Assembly: GCA_015296075.1 (NCBI GenBank)
Contig: DVDV01000281.1
Span: 1 to 34,684 of the forward strand
DNA from: Leptolyngbyaceae cyanobacterium M33_DOE_097
GTDB taxonomy: Bacteria > Cyanobacteriota > Cyanobacteriia > Leptolyngbyales > Leptolyngbyaceae
Length of the DNA: 34,684 nt
Direction of reading: 5' to 3'
Part shown: positions 6,652 through 14,919 of the stretch, in pieces
Layout of the letters: each line of letters begins with the position of its first letter
Position numbering within the stretch: position 1 is the first letter of the stretch
The notes under the pieces: model-generated
Told to the model about the DNA's origin: nothing
The model's input: the letters and a program-made list of their open reading frames with translations, nothing else
The model's database searches: none
Position numbers and translations under genes: made by a program

Positions 6652-7635
6652 ATGTCCGACATTCTGGTTGAAAGTCTAAGCAAGACTTATCCCGTTGCGG
6701 TCAAAGAAGCAGGACTGAGGGGAACCTTCCAACACTTTTTTAAGCGTAACTACCGTCAAATTAAGGCGGTAAAAGATGTTTCATTTCAAATTGCGCCTGG
6801 TGAAGTCGTTGGTTTTTTGGGCGCAAATGGTGCCGGAAAAACAACCACTCTAAAAATGCTGACGGGGTTGATTCATCCCTCAGATGGGCGGATTAACGTT
6901 GCTGGGCACGTTCCTTTTCAGCGAAAAGCCGCTTTTTTAAGAAAAATCACACTCGTGATGGGGCAAAAACAACAGCTCATTTGGGACTTACCTGCAATGG
7001 ATTCATTGCGGATCAATGCGGCTGTCTATGGAATTAGCGAACACACCTTTCATCAACGAGTCGGCGAACTGAGTGAAATGTTGACGCTCAACGGTAAGTT
7101 AACGCAGCCAGTGCGAAAGTTGTCGCTAGGTGAGCGGATGAAAGCTGAATTGCTGGCAGCGCTGTTACACCAACCGCAAATTCTGTTTTTAGATGAGCCG
7201 ACAATCGGGTTAGATGTGAATGCCCAGGTCAGCGTGCGTAATTTTTTGCAGGAGTATAACAAACGCTACCAAGCGACGGTCTTGTTGACTAGCCATTACA
7301 TGGCCGACATTACCGCCCTTTGCCCCAGAGTCTTAGTGATCCACCAGGGCGAGTTGATTTATGACGGTAGCCTTGACCAACTTGTGGGTCGCTTTGCTCC
7401 CTGCCGAGAAGTCAAAGTCGAGTTAGCACACGCTTATAATCCCGAACAGTTGAAGCTCTATGCTCCGGTGCAAGCTTGGGAGGGGCAATCAATTCGTTTC
7501 TTAGTGCGCCAAGAAAACTTGACGCAAACGGTTGGCAAAATGCTGGCTGAGCTGGATGTCTTGGATTTAGCTGTAACCGAACCCCCGATTGAAGAAGTGA
7601 TTGGGCGGGTACTTCAGGGAGGAGCGATCGCGTGA
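6652..7635 (+). CDS. ABC-2 type transporter ATPase (COG4586-like)
   Basis: This 327-residue ATPase of an ABC-2 export system has Walker A GANGAGKT (residues 57-64), signature LSLGERMKAE (157-166), Walker B ILFLDEP (177-183) and the switch His in LTSHYM. A C-terminal regulatory segment of about 100 residues follows. The form of the N-terminus (AVKEAGLRGTFQHFFKRNYRQIKAV between the first strand and Walker A) and the tail match what I know as the COG4586 ATPases. These usually pair with two related permeases (COG4587 and COG3694 types). Substrate is unknown. Its stop overlaps the start of the permease gene (GTGA), so the products are coupled. Confidence 0.9.
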   Translation: MSDILVESLSKTYPVAVKEAGLRGTFQHFFKRNYRQIKAVKDVSFQIAPGEVVGFLGANGAGKTTTLKMLTGLIHPSDGRINVAGHVPFQRKAAFLRKITLVMGQKQQLIWDLPAMDSLRINAAVYGISEHTFHQRVGELSEMLTLNGKLTQPVRKLSLGERMKAELLAALLHQPQILFLDEPTIGLDVNAQVSVRNFLQEYNKRYQATVLLTSHYMADITALCPRVLVIHQGELIYDGSLDQLVGRFAPCREVKVELAHAYNPEQLKLYAPVQAWEGQSIRFLVRQENLTQTVGKMLAELDVLDLAVTEPPIEEVIGRVLQGGAIA

Positions 7636-8465
7636 AGAAAATTCAAGCACAGTCACAGCCTGAGCGATCGCATGGGCTTGCTAGATTTGCTCGCATTGGG
7701 CGGACTCTTGTCTCGGTTTACTACGCCTACATGGTGGAGTATCGTGCCGAATTAATTTTGTGGGTTTTGTCGGGTTCGCTGCCGATCATTTTAATGGGGG
7801 TATGGATCCAGGCATCCCAGAGTGGAAACTTTGCTCTGTCAGAGATCGATTTTTCACGCTATTTTCTAGCCGTTTTTGTTGTACGGCAATTTTCGGTGGT
7901 GTGGGTGATTTGGGAGTTTGAGCGAGAAGTGGTAGAAGGCAAACTCTCCTTTCGGTTGCTGCAACCCCTTAACCCTATCTGGCACCATTTTTTGTCTCAC
8001 TTCGCTGAGCGCTTTGCCCGGATGCCGTTTGCTGTCTTTTTGATCGCTTTGTTTTTCGTTTTGTATCCTCAAGCTTTTTGGATACCTGCCCCCGGACAAT
8101 TGCTGTTAGCGCTCTTTGTCACGTTTCTGGCCTTTTCTCTGCGTTTTTTGATGCAGTATACGATGGCAATGTTTGCCTTTTGGACGGAGCGTGCAACTGC
8201 TCTGGAGCAGTTTAGCTTTCTCTTTTTCCTTTTCCTTTCGGGGATGATTGCCCCACTGGAGGTATTTCCCCCACAGGTGCAGGCGATCGCCGAATGGACT
8301 CCATTTCCTTATTTGATCTACTTTCCTGCCAGTTTGTTGGTCGGGCTACCCGTCGATCTTGGGAAGGGATTGTTGGTAATGCTGATCTGGAGTGTTATTT
8401 TCTTTGTGCTTTATCGGTGGCTCTGGCGAAGAGGACTGCGCCAATATTCTGGTATGGGTGCTTAG
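7632..8465 (+). CDS. ABC-2 type permease (COG4587/COG3694-like)
   Basis: The 277-residue integral membrane protein has about six hydrophobic segments, beginning around residues 45-60 (LWVLSGSLPIILMGVWI) and ending with LLVMLIWSVIFFVLYRWLW. The motif FEREVVEGKLSFRLLQPLNP is typical of this permease group. The start is GTG at 7632, overlapping the ATPase stop. The family normally works with a second, related permease. None follows here, because the next gene is the convergent clpX. Either the second subunit is encoded elsewhere or this one forms homodimers. Substrate unknown; it would sit in the cytoplasmic membrane. Confidence 0.87.
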   Translation: MKKIQAQSQPERSHGLARFARIGRTLVSVYYAYMVEYRAELILWVLSGSLPIILMGVWIQASQSGNFALSEIDFSRYFLAVFVVRQFSVVWVIWEFEREVVEGKLSFRLLQPLNPIWHHFLSHFAERFARMPFAVFLIALFFVLYPQAFWIPAPGQLLLALFVTFLAFSLRFLMQYTMAMFAFWTERATALEQFSFLFFLFLSGMIAPLEVFPPQVQAIAEWTPFPYLIYFPASLLVGLPVDLGKGLLVMLIWSVIFFVLYRWLWRRGLRQYSGMGA

Positions 8466-8493
8466 AGCCTCAAAGGCAAATCCTTAAACAGAA

Positions 8494-8522
8494 AACCCTG
8501 AAATCACAACGATTCCAGGGTT
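8494..8522 (-). terminator. Hairpin terminator between clpX and the ABC permease
   Basis: AACCCTGAAATC (8494-8505) pairs with GATTCCAGGGTT (8511-8522), giving a 12-bp stem with one mismatch and a 5-base loop. Read on the minus strand, the hairpin is followed by TTTTCTGTTT, so it most likely ends the tig-clpP-clpX transcript. Placed between convergent genes, it may also stop the ABC operon from the other side, although the plus-strand side lacks a T run. Confidence 0.75.
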
Positions 8523-8543
8523 CTAAAAATCTTTCAAACTAAA

Positions 8544-9887
8544 TTAAGCAGATTCAGGCTTGGGAATTGAAGAGGGATGCAATAGCAACTCAGCAGTTGA
8601 ACGCTTCTCAACCATGTCACGGGTGATCACACAGCGAGTCACATCCTTACGAGAAGGCAACTCATACATCACATCCAACATCAACTCTTCAACAATGCTG
8701 CGCAGAGCGCGTGCCCCGGTCTTACGACGATAGGCTTCTTGAGCGATCGCTCGAATTGCATCCTGACGAAACTCAAGCAGCACATTATCCATCTTCATAA
8801 GCTTCTGATACTGCTTGACCAGCGCACTCTTAGGCTCGGTCAAGATAGCAGTCAGAGCTTCTTCATCAAGCGGATCGACAACAGCCATCACCGGTACGCG
8901 CCCGATAAACTCAGGAATCATACCAAACTTGACTAAATCATCTGGCTCTAAATGCTTCAGCACATCGGCAGCACGTTTCTCTTTAGAGTTGTTGTCACCA
9001 GGCTGAATAAAGCCAATCGATTTCTTGCCAATCCGCTGTTCAATCTGCTTCTCTAATCCAACAAAGGCACCACCGCAGATAAAGAGAATATTGCTGGTAT
9101 CAATCTGAATGCAGTCTTGGTAGGGGTGCTTGCGTCCTCCCTGCGGGGGAACGTTCGCCACTGTACCTTCCAACATTTTCAGGAGTGCCTGCTGAACCCC
9201 TTCACCAGAGACATCGCGCGTAATCGAAGGATTCTCACTCTTGCGAGCAATTTTATCGATTTCATCAATGTAGATAATGCCGCGTTGCGCTTCTTCTACA
9301 TCTAAGTCAGCAACCTGTAATAGCCGTAGCAAAATGTTCTCGACATCTTCGCCGACGTAACCCGCTTCAGTCAGAGTTGTAGCGTCAGCAACAGCAAAAG
9401 GAACATCTAGAATTTCGGCTAATGTTTGCGCCAGTAGAGTCTTACCGCAACCCGTTGGCCCAATTAGAAGGATGTTTGACTTTTGTAGCTCAACGTTATC
9501 TTCGGGGGGAACTTTGCCAGCACCTTTTGATTGAGTAAAACTCAGCCGTTTGTAGTGGTTATAGACAGCAACCGAAAGAATTTTCTTCGCTTCGTCTTGC
9601 CCAATCACGTGCTCGTCTAGATACTTTTTGATTTCCCGTGGTTTGGGAATTTGATTAAGCGAAATATTAACCGATCGCGTTTTGCGCTTTTCGGGTGGCT
9701 GCTCACGTCGAGGGACAGGTTGAGGAGCTGTTGCACTGGAGTCAAACAACTCCTCGTCCAAAATCTCGTTACATAAATCAACACATTCATCACAAATGTA
9801 GACTCCCGGTCCCGCTATGAGCTTGCGAACTTGCTCTTGGGACTTACCACAAAAGGAACATTTGAGATGGGAGTCGTACTTAGACAT
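8544..9887 (-). CDS. clpX: ATP-dependent unfoldase ClpX
   Basis: ClpX recognises and unfolds substrates for the ClpP protease. The 447-residue protein has the N-terminal zinc-binding domain (C10, C13, C32, C35), Walker A GPTGCGKT (about 143-150), Walker [11 protein letters not shown], and the ClpP-docking IGF loop in [11 protein letters not shown]. The arginine-finger region FIGRVPV and the C-terminal AAA+ lid ([20 protein letters not shown]) follow. I place the start at the ATG at 9885-9887 ([10 protein letters not shown]), which gives the usual beginning and has GAGG upstream. A GTG at 9906-9908, touching the clpP stop, would add seven residues. It is the last gene of tig-clpP-clpX and ends at the hairpin at 8494-8522. 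Confidence 0.97.
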   Translation of the reverse strand: MSKYDSHLKCSFCGKSQEQVRKLIAGPGVYICDECVDLCNEILDEELFDSSATAPQPVPRREQPPEKRKTRSVNISLNQIPKPREIKKYLDEHVIGQDEAKKILSVAVYNHYKRLSFTQSKGAGKVPPEDNVELQKSNILLIGPTGCGKTLLAQTLAEILDVPFAVADATTLTEAGYVGEDVENILLRLLQVADLDVEEAQRGIIYIDEIDKIARKSENPSITRDVSGEGVQQALLKMLEGTVANVPPQGGRKHPYQDCIQIDTSNILFICGGAFVGLEKQIEQRIGKKSIGFIQPGDNNSKEKRAADVLKHLEPDDLVKFGMIPEFIGRVPVMAVVDPLDEEALTAILTEPKSALVKQYQKLMKMDNVLLEFRQDAIRAIAQEAYRRKTGARALRSIVEELMLDVMYELPSRKDVTRCVITRDMVEKRSTAELLLHPSSIPKPESA

Positions 9888-9907
9888 AAATGCCTCTGCC
9901 TCGTTCA

Positions 9908-10600
9908 CTAGACTGCGGCGACAGGCTCTCCAGTTTTAGGAAGATTCTGTCGAGTAATGACCTGGTCAATCAAACCATAGTCTTTAGCTTCTTGAGCGGA
10001 CATAAAGAAGTCACGCTCAGTATCAGCTTCGATACGTTCTAGGGGTTGCTTAGTGTGGAAAGCCAAAAGCTCATTCAGCTTACGCTTATGGTAAAGAATT
10101 TCTCTGGCTTGGATCTCAATGTCAACAGCTTGACCTTGAGCACCTCCGAGAGGCTGGTGAATCATAATCCGAGAATTTGGCAAGGACATGCGCTTGCCAT
10201 GGGCACCTGCCGCTAGCAGGAATGCCCCCATACTAGCAGCCAGACCAAAACAAATCGTCACAACATCACAACGAACTTGTTGGATGGTGTCATACATTGC
10301 CATACCAGCCGTAACAGAACCACCAGGTGAATTAATGTAAAGCTGAATATCTTTCTCAGGATCTTCTGCTTCGAGGAAAAGAAGCTGAGCCACGATCGAA
10401 TCTGCAACTTCGTCGGTAACTTGAGTACCTAAAAAGACGATCCGCTCACGAAGGAGCCGTGAATAAATGTCGAAGGCACGTTCGCCCCGACCCGACTGCT
10501 CAACAACCATTGGAATCATGGCGTTGGGGGTAGCCGATGAAAGCTCGAAACCAGTTGAACTGGTAATAGCGTGGTTGAGTGAGCGCGATTCAACAAACAT
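9908..10600 (-). CDS. clpP: ATP-dependent Clp protease proteolytic subunit ClpP
   Basis: This is the serine peptidase chamber partner of ClpX. With the ATG at 10598-10600 ([10 protein letters not shown]) the product has 230 residues. The catalytic triad is visible: Ser123 in GLAASMGAF, His148 in IMIHQPLGG and Asp197 in TERDFFMS. It retains the Gly-rich segment [10 protein letters not shown]. The N-terminus is about 30 residues longer than E. coli ClpP before [20 protein letters not shown], which is normal for the cyanobacterial ClpP encoded next to clpX. A start further out at 10651 adds a Cys-rich leader unlike the family, and a later ATG at 10520-10522 (MIPMVVEQ) is also possible. The catalytic residues indicate an active ClpP, not a ClpR. 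Its stop lies 20 bases before the preferred clpX ATG. Confidence 0.96.
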   Translation of the reverse strand: MFVESRSLNHAITSSTGFELSSATPNAMIPMVVEQSGRGERAFDIYSRLLRERIVFLGTQVTDEVADSIVAQLLFLEAEDPEKDIQLYINSPGGSVTAGMAMYDTIQQVRCDVVTICFGLAASMGAFLLAAGAHGKRMSLPNSRIMIHQPLGGAQGQAVDIEIQAREILYHKRKLNELLAFHTKQPLERIEADTERDFFMSAQEAKDYGLIDQVITRQNLPKTGEPVAAV

Positions 10601-10772
10601 AGGGTCCGAATAGTTGCAATTAGCGAAATAACAGTCGGGAGAATCACACAACGAAGGAGATCGCCCTTCCTACTATTATGCCTCAATAAATTTGAGACTC
10701 TATGGAGGAGTGCAACGCTATTTTAATCGCTGCTTTCAAGTTGAGCACGAATCCTTCGGCGTTTTTTTTAAT

Positions 10773-12320
10773 TTATTCCTCAGTTGATTCAGAACTCTCT
10801 GACTTTGCCTCTTTTTTCGACTTCTTAGATTTTTTCGCTGGCTTAGTTTCACCTTTCTCGGCCTCAGCCTCTTCAGTGGCATCAGCAACAGGTTTCACAT
10901 CGGCTTCTGGTTCAACCACAGGGGTTTCAACGGACTCAGCGGTCACTTCAATCGCCTCATCTGCGGCGGGCTCTGCGACCTCTTCTGCTTTTTGCAGCGT
11001 CCCTTCGGGTACGAGTTCAACCGTCGCGTTACTCAACAACCAATCAACAATCTTTTCACGCAACAAATCTTCAGAAACAACTTCTCGTAGACGGTCTTGA
11101 TCGATCGAGGAAGCATCTTGTAAACCTGTCAAAATCTCTTTAATTTTGGCGTTCACTTCCTCAGCAGAGACTTCGAGTGACTCCTTCTTAGCGACTTCGC
11201 CCAGGGCTAACGTGCGCTTAATCCGAGCGATCGCGTCAGGGCGCACCTCTTCACGGAATTTAGGAATCGACTCTTGCGTGAAGATTTGGCGCAGGTCAAT
11301 ACCACGATTTTGCAACTCCATCGCCGTCTGATTCAGCATGTAGTTGGCTTCGCGCTCGATCAACGTTTCAGGTAGATCCGCTTCGACCTGTTCCAGCAAG
11401 GCATCTAGAATAGCTTCTTCCTTGTTGGCATTGGTTTGATCTTCCGCTTCTTTGCTAAAGCGCTTTTCGAGTGATTCTCGCAGCTCTGCCATTGTCTCAA
11501 ACTCGCTGATTTCTTGCGCTAAATCATCGTCGAGTTCGGGCAACTCTTTTTCTTTTAGCTCTTTGAGCGTCACGGTAAAAGTTGCGACTTTGCCAGCCAC
11601 CAACTCAAGCGGATAACTTGCCGGGAAAGTCGCATTCACTTCCTTGGTTTCACCGGGATTCATCCCGATAATGCCATCTACAAAGCCTTCAACAAATCGG
11701 CCTTCTTCTAACTCAAGCTGAAAATCTTCAGCCGAGTTGCCAGGGAACTCAACGGGTTCCCCGCCTTCTTCGTCACTTGGCACGACACCTTTAAAGTCGA
11801 TTACCGCTAAATCTTTCTTCTGAGCCGAGCGATTTTCGACAGGAACCAGCGTTGCAACCCGCTCGCGGCTACTTTCGATCGTCTCATCAACGCGCTCAGG
11901 CTTATATTTCACCTCTTCAGCTTGAATACTTAACCCTTTATATTGCTTGAGCGTCACGTCGGGTTGCACATCCACAGCCGCCGAGAAAGTGAGGGCAGAA
12001 CCCGGCTCAAACTTTTGGATTAACTCTTCAAAGGAAGTCCGCAACTGAAAATTTCCGATCGCCTTGATTTCTTCTTGCTTAATTGCGGCTTGCAGCGTGT
12101 CATCAATTAAGTCTTCTAGGGTTGCCGCCTTAATGCCTGATGCACCAAACCGCTGCATGATCACCTGTCGAGGCACTTTACCTTTGCGAAACCCAGGAAT
12201 GTTAGCCTGCCGCATGAACTTCTGAATTGTCTGCTCATAAGCTTTCTGGGCAGTTTCTGCCGGGATCTCAATCTCTAAACCAATTTGACTTGCGGGGAGC
12301 TTTTCCTGCGTGACTTTCAT
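10773..12320 (-). CDS. tig: Trigger factor, ribosome-associated chaperone and prolyl isomerase
   Basis: Trigger factor binds nascent chains at the ribosome exit tunnel. The 515-residue protein begins MKVTQEKLPASQIGLEIEIP and carries the ribosome-binding signature GFRKGKVP. The middle FKBP-like PPIase domain (VIDFKGVVPSDEEGGEPVEF through LKELKEKELPELDDDLA) and a helical C-terminal chaperone domain follow. After about residue 440 there is an acidic, Lys-ending low-complexity tail of roughly 70 residues, longer than in E. coli. Charged tails are common in cyanobacterial trigger factors. The start is the ATG at 12318-12320. An upstream in-frame start at 12401 would add 27 residues unlike the family. 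It leads the tig-clpP-clpX operon, with 172 bp before clpP. Confidence 0.96.
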   Translation of the reverse strand: MKVTQEKLPASQIGLEIEIPAETAQKAYEQTIQKFMRQANIPGFRKGKVPRQVIMQRFGASGIKAATLEDLIDDTLQAAIKQEEIKAIGNFQLRTSFEELIQKFEPGSALTFSAAVDVQPDVTLKQYKGLSIQAEEVKYKPERVDETIESSRERVATLVPVENRSAQKKDLAVIDFKGVVPSDEEGGEPVEFPGNSAEDFQLELEEGRFVEGFVDGIIGMNPGETKEVNATFPASYPLELVAGKVATFTVTLKELKEKELPELDDDLAQEISEFETMAELRESLEKRFSKEAEDQTNANKEEAILDALLEQVEADLPETLIEREANYMLNQTAMELQNRGIDLRQIFTQESIPKFREEVRPDAIARIKRTLALGEVAKKESLEVSAEEVNAKIKEILTGLQDASSIDQDRLREVVSEDLLREKIVDWLLSNATVELVPEGTLQKAEEVAEPAADEAIEVTAESVETPVVEPEADVKPVADATEEAEAEKGETKPAKKSKKSKKEAKSESSESTEE

Positions 12321-12774
12321 TGTTATGTGGGTGACAACCGCTCGAAGATGGACAAAAATTAGTGAGCGATCGCTATTTTGCGCGATCGCTGCAATATGCA
12401 ATGTTAACTGATCATGCCTCGGCTCTGCCGCTGGTTTTTTCTGAACTTAAGATTTGGCAAGCAAAATAAAAGCTTTAAATTGCTTGTAATTCAATCAGGG
12501 CAACAAGTATAAGGATTCTTCTTCAAGGATCTGACGATGACGGCAACAAAATCCGCTAAAATCTGAGAACTAAAGCAACAAGTCGGTTTACGATAACGTC
12601 ATTTCCTAGAGAAAAGCTGTTTCTGGCTGCAAGCTGGATCGAAAAGTATTTATTTAGATTTGTTATCAAAAAGAGCTTAAACGATTTATCTTTTGCTTTT
12701 ACTGTCACTAAAACCGCGATCGCTTCTTTAATAGCAGGCATTTACGCATTGAAACAAATCGGAGGAATTGTAGT
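12321..12774. other. Divergent intergenic region between tig and asd
   Basis: This 454-bp AT-rich region must hold the promoters of both the tig operon (minus) and asd (plus). Two HIP1-type GCGATCGC cores lie close together near 12366-12390. An inverted repeat, CAAGCAA (12458-12464) / TTGCTTG (12480-12486), flanks a palindromic AAAGCTTT; it could be an operator or a cruciform but is unassigned. GGAGGAA at 12761-12767 is the ribosome-binding site that fixes the TTG start of asd. I see no credible gene here. Confidence 0.5.
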
Positions 12775-13830
12775 TTGACCCAAACTTATCGAGTTGCCAT
12801 CCTCGGCGCTACGGGCGCGGTTGGCACTGAGTTGCTTGCGCTACTAGACGAACGAAACTTTCCATTGGCCGAATTGAAACTGTTGGCTTCGCCCCGCTCT
12901 GCTGGGCAGACACTTGACTTTAAAGGCGAGTCTCTGGTGATTGAGGCCGTAACGGCTGACTCCTTTAAAGGAGTTGATATTGTACTGGCGTCGGCGGGCG
13001 GTTCCACTTCAAAAGCCTGGGCCGAAACCATCACAGGTGCGGGGGCCGTCATGATTGACAACTCTAGTGCCTTTCGGATGCGGCCAGATGTACCATTAGT
13101 TGTACCAGAAGTGAACCCTCAAGCGGCTTCTGAGCATCAGGGCATTATTGCAAACCCCAACTGCACCACGATTTTGATGGCGGTTGCAATCTACCCTCTC
13201 CACCAGGTTCAACCCATCCGTCGGATTGTGGCAGCCACCTACCAGTCAGCGAGCGGGGCAGGTGCGCGCGCCATGGAAGAAGTCAAACGTCAGTCACAGG
13301 CGATCTTAAATGGTGAAGCTCCAGTAGCAGAAGCGTTCCCCTACCCCTTAGCCTTTAACCTGTTCCCACACAACTCTCCATTGACAGATGTGGGTTACTG
13401 CGAAGAAGAATTGAAAATGGTGAACGAGTCACGCAAGATCTTTGGTGTTCCTGATTTGCGGGTTACGGCAACCTGTGTGAGGGTGCCCGTACTGCGTGCT
13501 CACTCGGAAGCGCTCAACCTGGAGTTTGACAGCCCCTTTGCGCTTGAAAAAGCCAGAGAAGTTTTGAGTCAGGCGCCGGGCGTTAAGCTAGTTGAAGATT
13601 GGCAGGCCAACTATTTCCCTATGCCAATTGATGCCAGCGGTAAAGATGAAGTGTTAGTGGGTCGGATCCGCCAAGACCTTTCGCATCCGAATGCGATCGA
13701 TCTCTGGTTATGTGGAGATCAGATTCGTAAGGGTGCTGCCTTAAATGCAATCCAAATTGCTGAGCTGCTGACTCAAAATGATTGGGTCAAACCCTCTAAA
13801 TCGTTACCATTAGCGAACTCTATTGCATAG
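12775..13830 (+). CDS. asd: Aspartate-semialdehyde dehydrogenase
   Basis: The enzyme reduces aspartyl phosphate to aspartate semialdehyde with NADPH, the branch-point step to lysine/diaminopimelate, threonine and methionine. The 351-residue product has the nucleotide-binding GATGAVG (residues 11-17), the catalytic Cys130 in ANPNCTTI, and downstream substrate-binding residues in VTATCVRVPVLRAHSE. Length is normal. The start is an uncommon TTG at 12775, supported by GGAGGAA seven bases upstream and by the family-typical beginning TQTYRVAILGATG. It lies 71 bp before dapA, which uses its product. Confidence 0.96.
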   Translation: MTQTYRVAILGATGAVGTELLALLDERNFPLAELKLLASPRSAGQTLDFKGESLVIEAVTADSFKGVDIVLASAGGSTSKAWAETITGAGAVMIDNSSAFRMRPDVPLVVPEVNPQAASEHQGIIANPNCTTILMAVAIYPLHQVQPIRRIVAATYQSASGAGARAMEEVKRQSQAILNGEAPVAEAFPYPLAFNLFPHNSPLTDVGYCEEELKMVNESRKIFGVPDLRVTATCVRVPVLRAHSEALNLEFDSPFALEKAREVLSQAPGVKLVEDWQANYFPMPIDASGKDEVLVGRIRQDLSHPNAIDLWLCGDQIRKGAALNAIQIAELLTQNDWVKPSKSLPLANSIA

Positions 13831-13901
13831 CTTCAGCTTTAATACTGAGCATTTTCAGTGATGATTGGTTATAACCAGAAAGGTGAGGAGCAAGATAACG
13901 C

Positions 13902-14786
13902 GTGGCAAGGTTTGGACGAGTATTAACGGCAATGGTGACCCCTTTTGATCAGGAGGGGCACGTCAATTATGTGGTTGCCGAAGCATTGGCGATTCATCTT
14001 GCAAAAAATGGGACAGATACCCTGGTTGTTTGTGGCACCACTGGTGAATCGCCTACCCTGACCTGGGATGAGGAGTATGAACTATTTCAGGTTGTGAAAA
14101 AAGCAGTACAGGGTCAGGCTAAAGTTATGGCCGGTACTGGGTCAAACTCGACACGAGAAGCGATCGCAGCGACTCAAAAAGCCGCTAAACTAGGGTTAGA
14201 TGGTTCGTTACAAGTTGTTCCCTATTACAACAAGCCACCGCAAGAAGGCTTATATCAGCACTTTCGGGCGATCGCAGAGGCGACTCCTGAGATGCCGCTG
14301 ATGTTGTATAACGTGCCAGGGCGCACAAGCCAGAACTTGGCACCTGAGACAGTTGTGCGTCTAGCAGAAGTATCAAATATTGTGGCGATTAAAGAGGCAA
14401 GTGGTAACCTTGACCAGGTGAGCCAGATTCGACGGTCTACCCCACCCACATTCGATATTTATTCGGGTGACGACTCTTTAACCTTGCCAATATTATCAGT
14501 TGGTGGCTGTGGTGTTGTCAGCGTTGCCAGCCACCTCGTTGGAAACCAGCTTCAACAAATGGTGCAAGCTCATTCATCTGGCAATGTTTTAGAAGCAAGT
14601 AAAATTCATCTAGAGCTACTACCTTTGTTCAAAGCTTTATTCGTTACGACAAATCCGATCCCAGTTAAGGCAGCCCTGCAACTGCAAGGTTGGCAGGTTG
14701 GAACATTGCGATCGCCGCTCTGTGAAGCATCTGATTCTGTTGTGGCGACTCTCAAGACAGTGATGGCAGAGTTGTCGCTGCTATAA
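13902..14786 (+). CDS. dapA: 4-hydroxy-tetrahydrodipicolinate synthase
   Basis: DapA condenses pyruvate with aspartate semialdehyde in the diaminopimelate/lysine pathway. The 294-residue product shows the TTG motif in CGTTGE (Thr46, Thr47), Tyr136 in MLYNVPGRT, Arg141, and the Schiff-base Lys164 in IVAIKEASG. The start is GTG at 13902, with AGGTGAGGAG a little over ten bases upstream. It follows asd directly, so substrate and enzyme are made from adjacent genes. The rnj gene follows after 133 bp. Confidence 0.97.
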   Translation: MARFGRVLTAMVTPFDQEGHVNYVVAEALAIHLAKNGTDTLVVCGTTGESPTLTWDEEYELFQVVKKAVQGQAKVMAGTGSNSTREAIAATQKAAKLGLDGSLQVVPYYNKPPQEGLYQHFRAIAEATPEMPLMLYNVPGRTSQNLAPETVVRLAEVSNIVAIKEASGNLDQVSQIRRSTPPTFDIYSGDDSLTLPILSVGGCGVVSVASHLVGNQLQQMVQAHSSGNVLEASKIHLELLPLFKALFVTTNPIPVKAALQLQGWQVGTLRSPLCEASDSVVATLKTVMAELSLL

Positions 14787-14919
14787 GCCAAGTTTTTGAA
14801 AATTGAATATTTTTCAGGTCAGTTCGCCGTATCCATGATTTCCTAACCCATCCAATGTGATAGGCGACCGACACCTGAACAAGACTAAAGCCCAACCTTT
14901 ATTTGTTCATAGGAGACAC

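Noticed and set aside
9887-9908. Longer ClpX starting at GTG 9908
   Set aside because: The seven extra residues are unlike ClpX, and the ATG at 9887 has the better ribosome-binding site and the usual start.
10761-10770. Plus-strand T run near the end of tig
   Set aside because: No stable stem of more than four pairs precedes it, and no plus-strand gene lies upstream, so I do not call a terminator.
10702-11100. Ser/Ala-rich 132-residue frame antisense to tig
   Set aside because: It mirrors the low-complexity acidic tail of trigger factor on the opposite strand. Its composition follows from the codons of that tail.
12556-12741. 61-residue minus-strand frame between tig and asd
   Set aside because: AT-rich, no ribosome-binding site, no recognisable family; it occupies the expected promoter region.
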